Source of the DNA: Gimesia benthica
Lineage (GTDB): Bacteria > Planctomycetota > Planctomycetia > Planctomycetales > Planctomycetaceae
NCBI RefSeq assembly: GCF_009720525.1
Contig: NZ_CP043930.1
Coordinates: 6,832,001 to 6,896,000, forward strand
Direction of reading: 5' to 3'
Length of the DNA: 64,000 nucleotides
The notes beneath the pieces were generated by a model. The model saw nothing but the letters and a program-made list of their open reading frames with translations, was not told the origin of the DNA and did not search any database. Positions 9,767-21,758 of the stretch are shown here, one piece after another (position 1 is the first letter of the stretch; each line of letters opens with the position of its first letter). Made by a program: the position numbers and the translations under genes.

Positions 9767-10279
9767 TTACTCGTGATCACGATCGATGGTGAATCGCAGG
9801 TTGAAGGTTTGCGATGTGTCACGCAGCATGCGTTCGTGATCCTGGTGATGCAGATTCTTTTTGTAATATTCATCCATCTCTTTGAGGATATCGTGCCGAC
9901 TGACAATCCCCAGCAGGTGTCCATTTTCTACAACCGGCAGATGTCGCAGTTTGTGGCTGTTAAAGACTGAGACAATCGAGAACAGATCTGTGTGGGGGGT
10001 AATGCAGATCGGATGCGCGGTCATGATGGTGCGGGCCGTCTGCGGAGGACTGGGGAAGCCGAAAAAGACTTCATCAGAGAGAGCACACAGACAATCGTGT
10101 TCGGAGATAAAACCCTGCAGGATCTTCTTGCCATCCTTGATCTCGACCACGGGCGCATTTGAGACATGATGCTTCAACAGAAAATGGATCACATCAGACA
10201 AATGCATGTCGGGAGTGACGACTTCCACGTGGGTGGTCATGAAATCGCTGGCTACGGGAGTTGCGGGCTGATCGGTCAT
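9767..10279 (-). CDS. Two-CBS-domain protein
   Basis: The 170-residue soluble protein has two CBS domains (about residues 10-75 and 80-140). Each starts with the typical FMTTHVEVVTPD or IMTAHPICITPH stretch and ends with a LGIVSRHDIL-like strand. CBS pairs bind adenosyl nucleotides and often sense cell energy state. It lies 61 bp downstream of atpG on the same strand, so it is probably transcribed with the N-ATPase operon and could tie the ATPase or its neighbours to AMP/ATP levels. That link is inference; there is no attached catalytic domain. Confidence 0.85.
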   Translation of the reverse strand: MTDQPATPVASDFMTTHVEVVTPDMHLSDVIHFLLKHHVSNAPVVEIKDGKKILQGFISEHDCLCALSDEVFFGFPSPPQTARTIMTAHPICITPHTDLFSIVSVFNSHKLRHLPVVENGHLLGIVSRHDILKEMDEYYKKNLHHQDHERMLRDTSQTFNLRFTIDRDHE

Positions 10280-10339
10280 GGTACTGCGCTTTCTGTTATA
10301 TTAAATGTGTTGAAATTAGATATTCAGACAGTCGGTGTT

Positions 10340-11227
10340 TTATTTCTCCTCCTTGAGAGCTTCAAAGCCGGTGACCACATCGAGGAGTTCTTCTGTGATC
10401 GCGGTCTGGCGACGTTGATTAAATTCGGCCTGAAGATTCATCAGCCGCTCTTTAATATTGTGTTCTGCCGCCTGCATGGACGCAATCCGACTTGCGTTTT
10501 CACCCGCCTGAGATTCTGCACAGGCGCGGAACAGCGAAACAAACAGATATTGTCGAATGAGCCGCGAGAGTAAAACGCCGGGAGGCATCGTAAACAGGGG
10601 CAGCGACCGGGATGATGAGGCGGGTGTATAACTCTCTGCGAGTAGAGCAGGATCAATGGGCAGTAGCTGCTGGGCATGTGGCTTATAGGATGAGGCGGAA
10701 ACCCGCTGATTGTAGAAGATATAGATTTTCCCCAGGTGTCGTTCATATCGCCAGCGATCAATTTCTGCGAGGATGTCTGCGACCAGGGGGGATATGCCGG
10801 TAACGGCTCCCGGCAGATTGAATTCGTAGTCGATCTGGCAACCAGCGTCCAGAAGTTTCCCAGAGATACGGGATCCGATAACCATCCAGGCATGCTGCGT
10901 CGCTGGCTGGGGATCATCCGCAAAATAATCCAGTGCGAACGAGCCGATCTGCTCATTGAACTGACCGCACATTCCCTGGTCAGATCCAAAAACAATAATG
11001 CCTGTTGAACCGGTTCTCTGCAGTTCAGACAGGCTGGTCTGCGGAGGGACGTTTTTCAAAACCATGGCCAATCCGCGATTGACCGTTTCCGCGAAATCTT
11101 CCAGTGAATCGACGGCCTGTTCGTATTGGCGGATGCTGACCGCGGCCAGGGTTTTCATTGTCCTCACCACCGATTCCAGGTCGCGTGTGCTATCGATACT
11201 GCGTTTTAAGGTTTCAAAGTCCTGCAT
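10340..11227 (-). CDS. atpG: N-type F1 ATP synthase gamma subunit
   Basis: The 295-residue protein is mostly helical, with long N- and C-terminal helices (start SIDSTRDLESVVRTMKTLA) that form the rotor shaft, and a central Rossmann-like part with GIIVFGSDQGMCGQFNE. This is the last of nine atp genes and the usual final position in N-ATPase operons (order D C Q R B E F A G). It follows atpA by 14 bp. Confidence 0.9.
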   Translation of the reverse strand: MQDFETLKRSIDSTRDLESVVRTMKTLAAVSIRQYEQAVDSLEDFAETVNRGLAMVLKNVPPQTSLSELQRTGSTGIIVFGSDQGMCGQFNEQIGSFALDYFADDPQPATQHAWMVIGSRISGKLLDAGCQIDYEFNLPGAVTGISPLVADILAEIDRWRYERHLGKIYIFYNQRVSASSYKPHAQQLLPIDPALLAESYTPASSSRSLPLFTMPPGVLLSRLIRQYLFVSLFRACAESQAGENASRIASMQAAEHNIKERLMNLQAEFNQRRQTAITEELLDVVTGFEALKEEK

Positions 11228-11241
11228 GCTTCTGCTTCACT

Positions 11242-12777
11242 TCAAGCCTGGTCCTGTGTGAATAATGCAACCTGTTTTTGCGCTGCTTCTACAATCGCCT
11301 GTTGATCACCGTCGGTCAGTTTATTCCCCTCCAGAATGGACTCGCTCAGATGAGGGAAGTCGGATTCGAGCAGAGGAGCGATGCGTTCTTCCAAAGTTCG
11401 GATGTGCTTTAAATCAATATCATCGAAGACACCTGCAGACATCGCGACCAGGACCGAAATCTGCTCCGGCACGGAAAGTGTCTGGTACTGAGGCTGTTTG
11501 AAGATCTCACGCACCCGTCGTCCCCGTTCCAGTGTTGCCAGCGTTTCCTCATCCAGACGACTGCTGAAGCGGGAGAACGTTTCCAGTTCCTCAAACTGAC
11601 TGTACGAGAGCCGTAAATCGCCGGCGACTGCCCGGTAGGCAGGCAGTTGTGTCTTGCCGCCGACTCGGGAAACGGAACGCCCCACATCCACAGCGGGCAG
11701 AATTCCTTTCTGGAATAACTGGGGAGACAGATAGATCTGGCCATCGGTGATCGAAATCAGGTTCGTCGGAATATAGGCAGAAAGATTCTGAGCTTCCGTT
11801 TCTGCAACGGGAAGGGCGGTCAGAGAACCGCCTCCCAGTCGTTCATGCAGGTGTGTTGACCGTTCGAGCAGTCGGGAGTGCAGATAGAAGATATCCCCAG
11901 GAAAGGCTTCGCGCCCGGGAGGCCGTCTGAGTAGCAGAGAAAGCTCGCGATAGGAACGGGCGTGAGAAGTCAAATCGTCATAAATGACCAGCACATCCTG
12001 ACCACGGTCCATAAAATACTCGCCGAGGGTGGTCGCTGCATACGGGGCTACGAACTGCAGACCCGGGGGGGCATCACTCTCGGCGACGACGACAGCAGTG
12101 TAATCCAGCGCACCATGCTTGCGAAGATCGTCTATGACTTTCGCGACTGCGGTATTTCTCTGACCAATGGCGCAGTAAATACAGATCACGTCTTTGTTTT
12201 TCTGGTTAAGGATCGTATCCTGGGCGATGGCAGTCTTTCCGGTCTGTCGGTCTCCGAGGATCAGTTCCCGCTGGCCGCGACCGATGGGGATCAGAGCGTC
12301 AATCACTTTCAGGCCGGTCTGTAGTGGAACCGTAACGGGGGAGCGATCCGTAATCGATGCTGGATCACGTTCGTAAGGACGACGTTCGGCCGCAGAGACG
12401 GGACCGTGGCCATCCAGGGGGCGACCCACCGGGTCAATCACGCGCCCGATCAATGATTCACCGACTGGTACGTCTAACAGTCGATGTGTGCGGCGAACTT
12501 CATCGCCGGCTGTCAACTGGTCACTGGGATCCAGCAGGACGACGCCCACTTCATTCGGATCCAGGTTCAACGCCAGTCCCAGTACATGATTGGGAAACTG
12601 CAGCAGTTCTTCTGATTGAACGTTGGGAAGTCCGCTGACCCGGGCGTGACTGCGACCGACGTAGGTGACTTTTCCGATTTCAATCAACCGGGGATCGAAA
12701 TCGTGCTGCTCCAAAACACCACCGAATTTACCGAATGTGTTATCGAGCAGAATCTGGATAGCAGGATGAATACTCAT
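11242..12777 (-). CDS. atpA: N-type F1 ATP synthase alpha subunit
   Basis: The 511-residue nucleotide-binding subunit has a Walker A loop GDRQTGKTA and the alpha-type signature region around [14 protein letters not shown]. It starts [15 protein letters not shown], typical of the alternate (N-type) alpha subunits, which lack the long N-terminal helix that docks to a separate delta subunit. This matches the absence of atpH in the cluster. It is preceded by atpF (40 bp) and followed by atpG. Confidence 0.93.
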   Translation of the reverse strand: MSIHPAIQILLDNTFGKFGGVLEQHDFDPRLIEIGKVTYVGRSHARVSGLPNVQSEELLQFPNHVLGLALNLDPNEVGVVLLDPSDQLTAGDEVRRTHRLLDVPVGESLIGRVIDPVGRPLDGHGPVSAAERRPYERDPASITDRSPVTVPLQTGLKVIDALIPIGRGQRELILGDRQTGKTAIAQDTILNQKNKDVICIYCAIGQRNTAVAKVIDDLRKHGALDYTAVVVAESDAPPGLQFVAPYAATTLGEYFMDRGQDVLVIYDDLTSHARSYRELSLLLRRPPGREAFPGDIFYLHSRLLERSTHLHERLGGGSLTALPVAETEAQNLSAYIPTNLISITDGQIYLSPQLFQKGILPAVDVGRSVSRVGGKTQLPAYRAVAGDLRLSYSQFEELETFSRFSSRLDEETLATLERGRRVREIFKQPQYQTLSVPEQISVLVAMSAGVFDDIDLKHIRTLEERIAPLLESDFPHLSESILEGNKLTDGDQQAIVEAAQKQVALFTQDQA

Positions 12778-12816
12778 AAAGCTCTTTCACGCAGGTTGTG
12801 TCGGTCTCGTATCATT

Positions 12817-13617
12817 TCAGGAGGCAGGAGGCGTACTTTCGACGCCGGATTCCAGGGTGATGACTTCATTCAGGGAACGGACAAATTCTTCTTCCAGTTC
12901 TTCGAGTGGCTCCTGCAGGTTCCAGGCGACTTTGTATCCGGAGATATGCAGATCGATCCCGCAGATCAGATCGGGGCGTTCGCGATATTCGATATCGACC
13001 TTTATATCGAGAAATTCTGAGATGAACTTACTGATGCGATCGCGATCTGATTGTTCCAGCTCAAGGGCACTTTCCACCAGGACCCGGCTGTCGGGCGTTT
13101 TGAGCAGATCACGGAATTTGAGCTTCTGCTGCTCTTCAATCCGGCTGATGCGTTCAAGGAATACAGAGATCGTCTGCTGCTGCAGATCGGCATTGGCCAG
13201 TTCCTTGAGGACGCACTGGCTCATGTGGTGGATGTGGCCGGCCATCCGTACGCGGGCTTCGCGGAGGAACGATTCCCTTTCCCGATGCAGAGCTCGGTAC
13301 CAGTCCTCTTTTTCCTGATCCACTTCCTTCCGGGCACGTGCCAGATGCTCTTCGCGCCAGCTTTGGATTTCTTTGCCTGCCTCAGCCAGCAGTTCATCCT
13401 TAGCGTGTGTCAGTTCTGCGTTCTTCTCCTCGAATTCCTCGACTTCATTCGCTGCCTGTTGTTGTAAGTCAAGGGCTTTTTGATGTTCGTCAGCGATTTT
13501 CTGCTGTCGTTCCTGCATCGCCTTTGTGATCGGCTGATACAGAAAGTGCGTCAACAGCCAGACGAGCACCAGGAAGTTGAGGATTTGAGCGGTAAACGTA
13601 AACCAATCAATGGACAT
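12817..13617 (-). CDS. atpF: N-type F0 subunit b, extended form with delta-like C-terminal part
   Basis: The 266-residue protein has one N-terminal membrane segment (IDWFTFTAQILNFLVLVWLL) followed by a long charged helical stalk. At 266 residues it is about 100 longer than a normal b subunit. The extra C-terminal part (from about residue 160, with KFISEFLDIKVDIEYRERPD) resembles the delta-like end of N-ATPase b subunits. No separate delta gene exists in the operon, so this protein probably supplies the whole peripheral stalk. The delta homology is by eye only. Confidence 0.88.
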   Translation of the reverse strand: MSIDWFTFTAQILNFLVLVWLLTHFLYQPITKAMQERQQKIADEHQKALDLQQQAANEVEEFEEKNAELTHAKDELLAEAGKEIQSWREEHLARARKEVDQEKEDWYRALHRERESFLREARVRMAGHIHHMSQCVLKELANADLQQQTISVFLERISRIEEQQKLKFRDLLKTPDSRVLVESALELEQSDRDRISKFISEFLDIKVDIEYRERPDLICGIDLHISGYKVAWNLQEPLEELEEEFVRSLNEVITLESGVESTPPAS

Positions 13618-13647
13618 GTTCTAATCCCGAGTGTACTTCTAAAGTAA

Positions 13648-13926
13648 TTAACTGCCGGTGGCCTGCAGGAAGTGATTCCAGAAAGGATTTGCGAAAATCA
13701 GAATCATGGAAATCACGAAGCAGTAAATTGCCGTGGATTCCACCATGGCCAGGCCGACGAACAGCGTACGGGTAATCGTACTGGCTTCATCGGGCTGCTG
13801 GGCAATCGCACTCAGGGCCTGTGCCAGGGCGCGACCTTCCCCGAGCGCGGGGCCAACCGAACCGATGGCAATTGTGATGCCTGCGGTAAAGATGGAAACT
13901 GCTGCAATGACGGTATCTGCATCCAT
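13648..13926 (-). CDS. atpE: N-type F0 subunit c (rotor ring), with Na+-type ligand motif
   Basis: The 92-residue two-helix hairpin has the ion-binding carboxylate Glu63 followed by Ser64, Thr65 and Tyr68 (ESTAIY), the ESTxxY pattern of Na+-binding rings. Helix 1 has a second carboxylate, Glu30 (ALGEGRA), where Na+-specific Ilyobacter-type rings have Gln. This double-carboxylate pattern is typical of N-ATPases. Whether such rings carry Na+ or H+ has been argued both ways, so the coupling ion stays open. The operon position (after a, before b) is canonical. Confidence 0.93.
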   Translation of the reverse strand: MDADTVIAAVSIFTAGITIAIGSVGPALGEGRALAQALSAIAQQPDEASTITRTLFVGLAMVESTAIYCFVISMILIFANPFWNHFLQATGS

Positions 13927-13942
13927 AGAAGACGTTCCTCAT

Positions 13943-14677
13943 TTATGATGTGGGAGTGTGAGTCGAAGTGGTCTGCGAATCTGTATTGTCTGTATCCTGT
14001 CGCTGCGCGGGCCCCTGATCGTTCTGCGTAGCGGAGGCGATGTAGACCATTGCCAGTACCGCAAAAATATAAGCCTGGATCATCCCGGTTAAGAGACCAA
14101 AGGCCTGCATCAGGATCGGCACGAACAGGGGGACGAAACCGAGTAGAATGGCCCCGATGACCGAGCCGCTCATGATGTTGCCGTACAGGCGAACTGCGAG
14201 GGCCAGGGTCCGCGAAAATTCGCCAATGATATTAAAGGGGAGCATGAATACCGAAGGCTGTATATATTGTTTCAGATAACCAGGCAGCCCCTGGTGCGCG
14301 ATACCATATATAGGAACAGCCACGAATACGCAGGTCGCTAGAGCTGCGGTAGTGGAAATCGAACTGGTTGGTGCATAATAGCCGGGAACAATCGAGAGGA
14401 TGTTTGAGACGACGATAAACAGGAACAGGGTCCCCACAAATGGCATGTATGGTCCGGGTTCCTGTTGGCTGACTTCTCTGATCTGGTTCCGCAGTCCCAT
14501 CACGAGGACCTCCAGCAGATTCTGTCCACGTGAAATCCTGGGACCGCTGGTCAGTCTGCGGGTGATGAACCAGGAACCGATCACGAGGATCGCCATCACG
14601 AGCCAGGTAAACAGAATGGTGCGATTGAGGATGATCCATTCCCACTGCCAGAGTGGGACATCGGGTGAAATATTCAT
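13943..14677 (-). CDS. atpB: N-type F0 subunit a
   Basis: The 244-residue protein has five to six hydrophobic segments. The conserved ion-channel arginine lies in the family block SRTLALAVRLYGNIMSG, and the following helix includes LLTGMIQAYIFAVL with the Gln of the a-subunit signature. It forms the stator half-channels facing the c ring. The tail is rich in Gln, Asp, Thr and Ser and probably cytoplasmic. It starts right at the end of atpR and lies 16 bp before atpE. Confidence 0.92.
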   Translation of the reverse strand: MNISPDVPLWQWEWIILNRTILFTWLVMAILVIGSWFITRRLTSGPRISRGQNLLEVLVMGLRNQIREVSQQEPGPYMPFVGTLFLFIVVSNILSIVPGYYAPTSSISTTAALATCVFVAVPIYGIAHQGLPGYLKQYIQPSVFMLPFNIIGEFSRTLALAVRLYGNIMSGSVIGAILLGFVPLFVPILMQAFGLLTGMIQAYIFAVLAMVYIASATQNDQGPAQRQDTDNTDSQTTSTHTPTS

Positions 14678-14995
14678 TCAGGCAGACTTTCCAGTGGCAG
14701 GCACATTTGTCGAACGTGTATAGCGGGTAATCATCATCCGCGCGATGATGAATCCTGCCAGACAAACCGCGGTGCGTTGCCAGCGAAATGATTCTGATAA
14801 CCAGATCCCCACGCACCAGAAACCCGCGAGAATGATCAGGGTTCTACCCAGGGCACTACCCAGAAACAGCAGCCAGGGGGCTGAGACTTTGGGAAGTTGT
14901 TTCACGGTCAGCCAGAGTCCGCCAAAAAAAATGGCACCCAACAGGAGCCCGGCGAGCAGGCTGACGAGGAGTTGCATACTCAAGGGAAGATTCAT
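14678..14995 (-). CDS. atpR: N-ATPase accessory membrane protein AtpR
   Basis: The 105-residue protein has three predicted membrane helices (near residues 8-28, 40-58 and 70-88) and arginine residues inside or next to them (SALGRTLIILAG, IIARMMITRYTR). A small three-helix protein at this place is a hallmark of N-ATPase operons and is absent from ordinary atp operons. It is thought to interact with the c ring during assembly or ion loading. It overlaps atpQ by 4 bp and abuts atpB. Confidence 0.85.
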   Translation of the reverse strand: MNLPLSMQLLVSLLAGLLLGAIFFGGLWLTVKQLPKVSAPWLLFLGSALGRTLIILAGFWCVGIWLSESFRWQRTAVCLAGFIIARMMITRYTRSTNVPATGKSA

Positions 14996-15340
14996 CGGTC
15001 CACGTTTCCTTCTTTATGTAACCACTTCCAGGCATTGAAACAGCCCAGGGTAATTCCACCAATCAACAGCATCAGGCTCCAGGAATATCGAGATGGCCAG
15101 CGGGAGTCGATCCACATTCCCGCCAGTGCACCGATCACAGCCGGAATCGCAACTGACCAGCCGATCAGACCAAACATGCCCAGACCGAACCAGATGGTAT
15201 GATGTTTTTCTTCACGGGCTTTCAGTTTTCGCGCCTCTTGTGAAGCAATCCGTTTTTCAATCTGACTGCGATTATGCAGGTGCAGCGGGTGACCCTGATT
15301 CCCGGGGATCTCAGAGCCGTTTTCCTGTTCCGGGGGCAGC

Positions 15341-15348
<8 letters not shown>
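14992..15348 (-). CDS. atpQ: N-ATPase accessory membrane protein AtpQ (AtpI-like)
   Basis: I choose the start at 15348, which overlaps the atpC stop by 8 bp and gives a 118-residue protein beginning MSELPPEQ. The frame stays open to 15561 only because it reads atpC in another phase. After a charged N-terminal helix there are two membrane segments (IWFGLGMFGLIGWSVAIPAV and a second around SWSLMLLIGGITLGCF), the layout of AtpI-type proteins involved in ring assembly or Mg2+ handling. Together with AtpR it marks the operon as N-type. Confidence 0.85.
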
Positions 15349-17587
<2,239 letters not shown>

Positions 17588-20035
17588 ATGGCGGCACAGG
17601 AACCTCTGGTGTTGTGGTTTGAGCAGATCGGGATTGATGATGTCTCTTCCGTGGGAGGCAAGAATGCCTCGCTGGGGGAGATGTACTGTAATCTGAGTGC
17701 CCGGGGAATCGCGGTTCCCAATGGATTCGCGACCACTGCCGCCGCTTATCGACTGTTTATGTCGGAGACTGGTCTGGATCAAAAAATCAGAGAGATACTC
17801 GATGATCTGGATACCGCCAATATTTCCAATCTGCAGTCTCACGGCAGGGAAGTCCGTCAGGCGATCCTGGCTACTGAAATACCCGAGGATCTGCGTAACG
17901 AAATTCTGCAAGCCTATCGTAAGTTAAGCGAGGACGTTGAAGGCGGCCTGGATGTGGCGGTGCGTAGTAGTGCAACCGCAGAAGATCTGCCAGATGCGAG
18001 CTTTGCAGGGCAGCAGGAATCGTATTTGAACGTGCATGGTGAAAGCAGTCTGCTGGATACCTGCCGCCGCTGCTTTGCCTCCCTGTTTACTGACCGGGCG
18101 ATTTCTTATCGCACGGAAAAAGGTTTCGATCATTTCGATATCGCCCTGTCGATCGGCATTCAGAGGATGGTTCGTTCTGACGAATCCGCTTCGGGAGTGA
18201 TGTTCTCCATCGATACGGAAACCGGTTTTCGGCAGGCAGTTCTGATTAATGCCGCTTATGGGCTGGGAGAAAATGTCGTCCAGGGGAGTGTCAATCCGGA
18301 CGAGTTTTATGTGTTTAAACCGACTCTCAAAGAGGGCTTCAAGCCGATTCTGAAGAAAACACTGGGGTCGAAAGAGTTCAAACTGATCTATGATACCGGC
18401 GGGGAGAAGATGACGCGCAATGTTCCCGTGGATCCGATCGATCGGAAACGGTTCGCTATTGACGACGAAGACATTCTCAAACTGGCGCGCTGGGCCTGTC
18501 TGATCGAGGAACATTATTCAGAGGTCCGCGGGCATTTCTGTCCCATGGACATTGAATGGGCCAAAGATGGTCTGACCGATGAACTGTTCATCGTCCAGGC
18601 ACGACCGGAAACCATTCATGGAGGCAAGGAACTTAAAGTCCTCAAAACATTTCATCTGAAAGAACATGGCCACGTGCTGGCGACCGGGCACAGCGTGGGA
18701 GAGCGGATCGGTCATGGTGTTGCCCGGGTCGTGGAAAGTGCTGAAAACCTGGATCAGGTTGAGGAAGGGGATGTGCTGGTGACCGACCGGACCGACCCGG
18801 ACTGGGAACCAATCATGAAGAAGGCGTCCGCCATCGTGACCAACCGTGGAGGCCGGACCTGCCATGCTGCGATTATCAGTCGCGAACTGGGCGTTCCCGC
18901 GATCGTCGGGGCCGAAAATGCGACGACCGCGATTCCCTCCGGGGCGATGGTTACCGTTTCTTGTGCCGAGGGAGATACAGGGCAGGTCTATGATGGTCAA
19001 CTGGATTACGAAGTTCAGGAGGTCGATCTGTCCGAACTCAAACATCCGCAAACCAAAGTCATGATGATTGTGGGAAATCCCAATGAAGCGTTCCGCCTGT
19101 CAATGCTGCCCAGCGAGGGGGTAGGGCTGGCGCGGATGGAGTTCATCATCAACTCCTTCATTCGAATTCACCCCATGGCTTTGCTGGAGTACGATAAGCT
19201 GGAAGATCCGATACTCAAATCAGAGATCGATCGTCTGACGGCGTCTTATAGCGATAAGCCCGCTTTCTTCGTAGATACTCTGGCCCAGGGAGTCGGAATG
19301 ATTGCAGGGGCCTTTTATCCCCGTGATGTCATCGTGCGAATGAGTGACTTCAAAACAAACGAATATGCAAATTTGATCGGGGGCGAGAAATATGAGCCGG
19401 AAGAAGAGAACCCGATGATCGGCTTCCGCGGTGCTTCCCGCTACTACCACCCGCGCTACCGCGACGCTTTCGGACTCGAATGCCAGGCGATGCGTAAGGT
19501 TCGCGAAGAGATGGGACTCAAGAATATGAAGCTCATGATTCCCTTCTGCCGGACTGTGGAAGAGGGCCGCAAGGTACTGGAAGTCATGGCGGAACATGGA
19601 CTCAAGCGGGGCGAAGACGGGCTGGAAATTTACATCATGTGTGAAATTCCCAGTAACGTCATTCAGGCAGAAGCGTTTGCAGAAATCTTCGACGGGTTTT
19701 CGATCGGCTCCAACGATTTGACGCAATTAACCCTCGGCGTCGATCGCGACTCAGAAGTCGTGGCACATATTTTTGATGAACGGGACCCGGCAGTCATGGA
19801 TTCGCTGGCGACCGCGATTCAACGGGTGAAAGCGTCCGGAAGAAAAATTGGTATCTGTGGTCAGGCTCCCAGTGATTATCCGGAGATCGCCGCGTTTCTG
19901 GTTAAGCAGGGGATTGACAGTATTTCACTGAATCCCGATGCTGTAATGAAAACGGTCTCCCGCATTGTAGAAGTCGAAGCAGAACTGGATTCACAGGGTT
20001 CTGCTTCCCAGACCAGGAGCGATGTTACTGTGTGA
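17588..20035 (+). CDS. ppsA: Phosphoenolpyruvate synthase
   Basis: The 815-residue enzyme has an N-terminal ATP-grasp domain (starting LWFEQIGIDDVSSVGGKNAS), the mobile phosphohistidine domain with GGRTCHAAIIS (His426), and a C-terminal PEP/pyruvate barrel with GSNDLTQLTLGVDRDS. It converts pyruvate and ATP to PEP, AMP and phosphate. The length fits the family (about 790-830). An AAGGAG site lies seven bases before ATG. The place beside an auxiliary ATPase, a CBS protein and a hydrogenase suggests use when growth is on small organic acids or oxygen is low; that is inference. Confidence 0.95.
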   Translation: MAAQEPLVLWFEQIGIDDVSSVGGKNASLGEMYCNLSARGIAVPNGFATTAAAYRLFMSETGLDQKIREILDDLDTANISNLQSHGREVRQAILATEIPEDLRNEILQAYRKLSEDVEGGLDVAVRSSATAEDLPDASFAGQQESYLNVHGESSLLDTCRRCFASLFTDRAISYRTEKGFDHFDIALSIGIQRMVRSDESASGVMFSIDTETGFRQAVLINAAYGLGENVVQGSVNPDEFYVFKPTLKEGFKPILKKTLGSKEFKLIYDTGGEKMTRNVPVDPIDRKRFAIDDEDILKLARWACLIEEHYSEVRGHFCPMDIEWAKDGLTDELFIVQARPETIHGGKELKVLKTFHLKEHGHVLATGHSVGERIGHGVARVVESAENLDQVEEGDVLVTDRTDPDWEPIMKKASAIVTNRGGRTCHAAIISRELGVPAIVGAENATTAIPSGAMVTVSCAEGDTGQVYDGQLDYEVQEVDLSELKHPQTKVMMIVGNPNEAFRLSMLPSEGVGLARMEFIINSFIRIHPMALLEYDKLEDPILKSEIDRLTASYSDKPAFFVDTLAQGVGMIAGAFYPRDVIVRMSDFKTNEYANLIGGEKYEPEEENPMIGFRGASRYYHPRYRDAFGLECQAMRKVREEMGLKNMKLMIPFCRTVEEGRKVLEVMAEHGLKRGEDGLEIYIMCEIPSNVIQAEAFAEIFDGFSIGSNDLTQLTLGVDRDSEVVAHIFDERDPAVMDSLATAIQRVKASGRKIGICGQAPSDYPEIAAFLVKQGIDSISLNPDAVMKTVSRIVEVEAELDSQGSASQTRSDVTV

Positions 20036-20064
20036 AAGTGATTTCATAGAGAAAGGATCAGGCA

Positions 20065-20550
20065 ATGAATAATCGCAAAATGATGTCTGAAGAAGGAAAC
20101 ACCAAAAAGAAAGATCCCCATGAACACCTGCAATATCTGCTCGATGAGCATGAACAGCTTCTGGCTCACATGAAGGATCTCAATCGCTGGTGGACGGAAC
20201 TGGATGAGCATGGCTTACCCAAATTTGGTGAAATGGGAACGCGTGTTGCCGGTTTTCGTGATTTACTGGCGAAGCATTTTGAGGACGAAGAGCAGGAAGG
20301 CTACTTCAAACCGTTGATGGATGAAGAGCCCGGCTTCTGCATCATGGTTCCCGATTTTCAGAAGAAGCATGCAGTGACCCTGTCACGCTTTGACGATTTT
20401 ATTGATCGGCTCAAGCAGTCTCAGCCTCCCTTTAAAAACTGGAGCGAGGCCATGCGGGAGTTTGATAGTCTGATGTCGGACATTCGCGAACATGAGAATC
20501 GGGAAATCAGGCTCGTTCAGGAAGCCTTCGAGAAATCAGCCGGTGATTAA
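20065..20550 (+). CDS. Hemerythrin-domain protein
   Basis: The 161-residue soluble protein has the spaced His/Glu ligands of a four-helix hemerythrin fold: HEHLQYLLDEHEQ near residue 19, KHFEDEEQEG near 70, KKHAVTLSRFDDF near 100 and REHENREI near 140. Such proteins bind a di-iron centre and sense or handle O2 or NO. The first 18 residues are polar and probably disordered. It lies 29 bp after ppsA and is likely in the same transcript. The exact ligand set needs a structure-based alignment. Confidence 0.8.
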   Translation: MNNRKMMSEEGNTKKKDPHEHLQYLLDEHEQLLAHMKDLNRWWTELDEHGLPKFGEMGTRVAGFRDLLAKHFEDEEQEGYFKPLMDEEPGFCIMVPDFQKKHAVTLSRFDDFIDRLKQSQPPFKNWSEAMREFDSLMSDIREHENREIRLVQEAFEKSAGD

Positions 20551-20624
20551 AGGCTGTGAGCGACAGCACTCAAAGGTGTTCGAGACAATGTTGCTGACAG
20601 GGACAACAGGAGTTCGTCAGACGC

Positions 20625-21628
20625 ATGAAAGCCATGGTCTTAAAACAGCGTGCGATGATCAGTTCCGAACCTCTGGTCTGCCAGGATGTTCCCGACCCGG
20701 AACCGGGGCCACATGAAATCCTGATCAAGGTGCACTGCTGTGCGATCTGTCGCACAGATCTGCACGTGATCGAAGGGGATCTACCCGAAGCGAAATCCCC
20801 GGTGATTCCCGGACACCAGGTGGTCGGGAGTGTCATTCAGACTGGGGCCGATTGTCAGCGTTTCCAGATCGGAGACCGAGTCGGAATCGCCTGGCTCCGC
20901 AAGACCTGTGGTCAGTGTCAGTTCTGTCAGTCTGGCAGAGAGAATCTCTGTGAGCAGTCGCTGTTTACCGGCTATCACGCGGACGGCGGATTCGCTGAAC
21001 TGGCTGTCGTGCATGAAGAGTATGCCTATGCGATTCCTGATGTTTTCAGTCATTTAGAGGCGACGCCGTTACTGTGTGCCGGCATCATCGGTTATCGGGC
21101 TCTGTCACGCAGCGAACTACAGCCCGGCCAGCGACTGGGGATTTACGGCTTTGGTTCGAGTGCCCATGTGGTGATTCAAATCGCGCAACATCGGGGCTGT
21201 GAAGTGTATGTGGTCACCCGGGGAGAGAAGCATCGACAACTCGCTCGGTCCATGGGAGCGACCTGGGTCGGGGAATATGCTGAGCAGATGCCGAAAAAAG
21301 TACATTCGGCGATTGTCTTCGCCCCCGCGGGAGAACTGGTTCCTCCCGCTCTCAAGTATCTGGAAAAAGGGGGACACTCGCACTGGCAGGAATCTACATG
21401 ACGGACATCCCTCAGTTGAATTATGAGGAGAGTCTCTTTTACGAGCGCAACCTGCGTTCGGTGACCGCGAATACACGTCAGGACGGTCAGCATCTCCTGC
21501 AGGAAGCCGCACAGATTTCCATCCATCCACACCTCACCACATTTACGCTGGAAGAAGCGAACAAGGCTCTTATCCTGCTCAAAAACGATGAGATCAACGG
21601 TACCGGCGTACTGGTTATGGATGACTAA
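20625..21628 (+). pseudogene. Zinc-dependent alcohol dehydrogenase, split by a -1 frame change at AAAAAGGGGG
   Basis: Two open frames together make one medium-chain alcohol dehydrogenase. The first (20625-21401) carries the catalytic-zinc part with CRTDLHVIEG and GHQVVG, the structural-zinc Cys set CGQCQFCQSGRENLC and the nucleotide-binding start GIYGFGSSAHV. It ends abruptly after 258 residues in a non-family tail. The second (21398-21628) supplies the missing C-terminus, with NYEESLFYERNLRSV and LEEANKALILLKND. Moving back one base at the run of five A (21364-21368) and five G (21369-21373) joins them into 334 residues, the normal size, with the natural sequence KGGTLALAGIY at the joint. 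It may be a true mutation, a programmed slip or a base-call error in the G run. Confidence 0.85.
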
Positions 21629-21758
21629 ACCCTGAATTACTTTTGTGAGCGAATCTCTCTACACCGACTCTGCGGATGCGAGCAGGGGAGGGTTCTGGTT
21701 ATACTGGAAGTTCGACGAGATACTTTGCTTTAGTACCAGATTAATATAGAGGCTTCCG

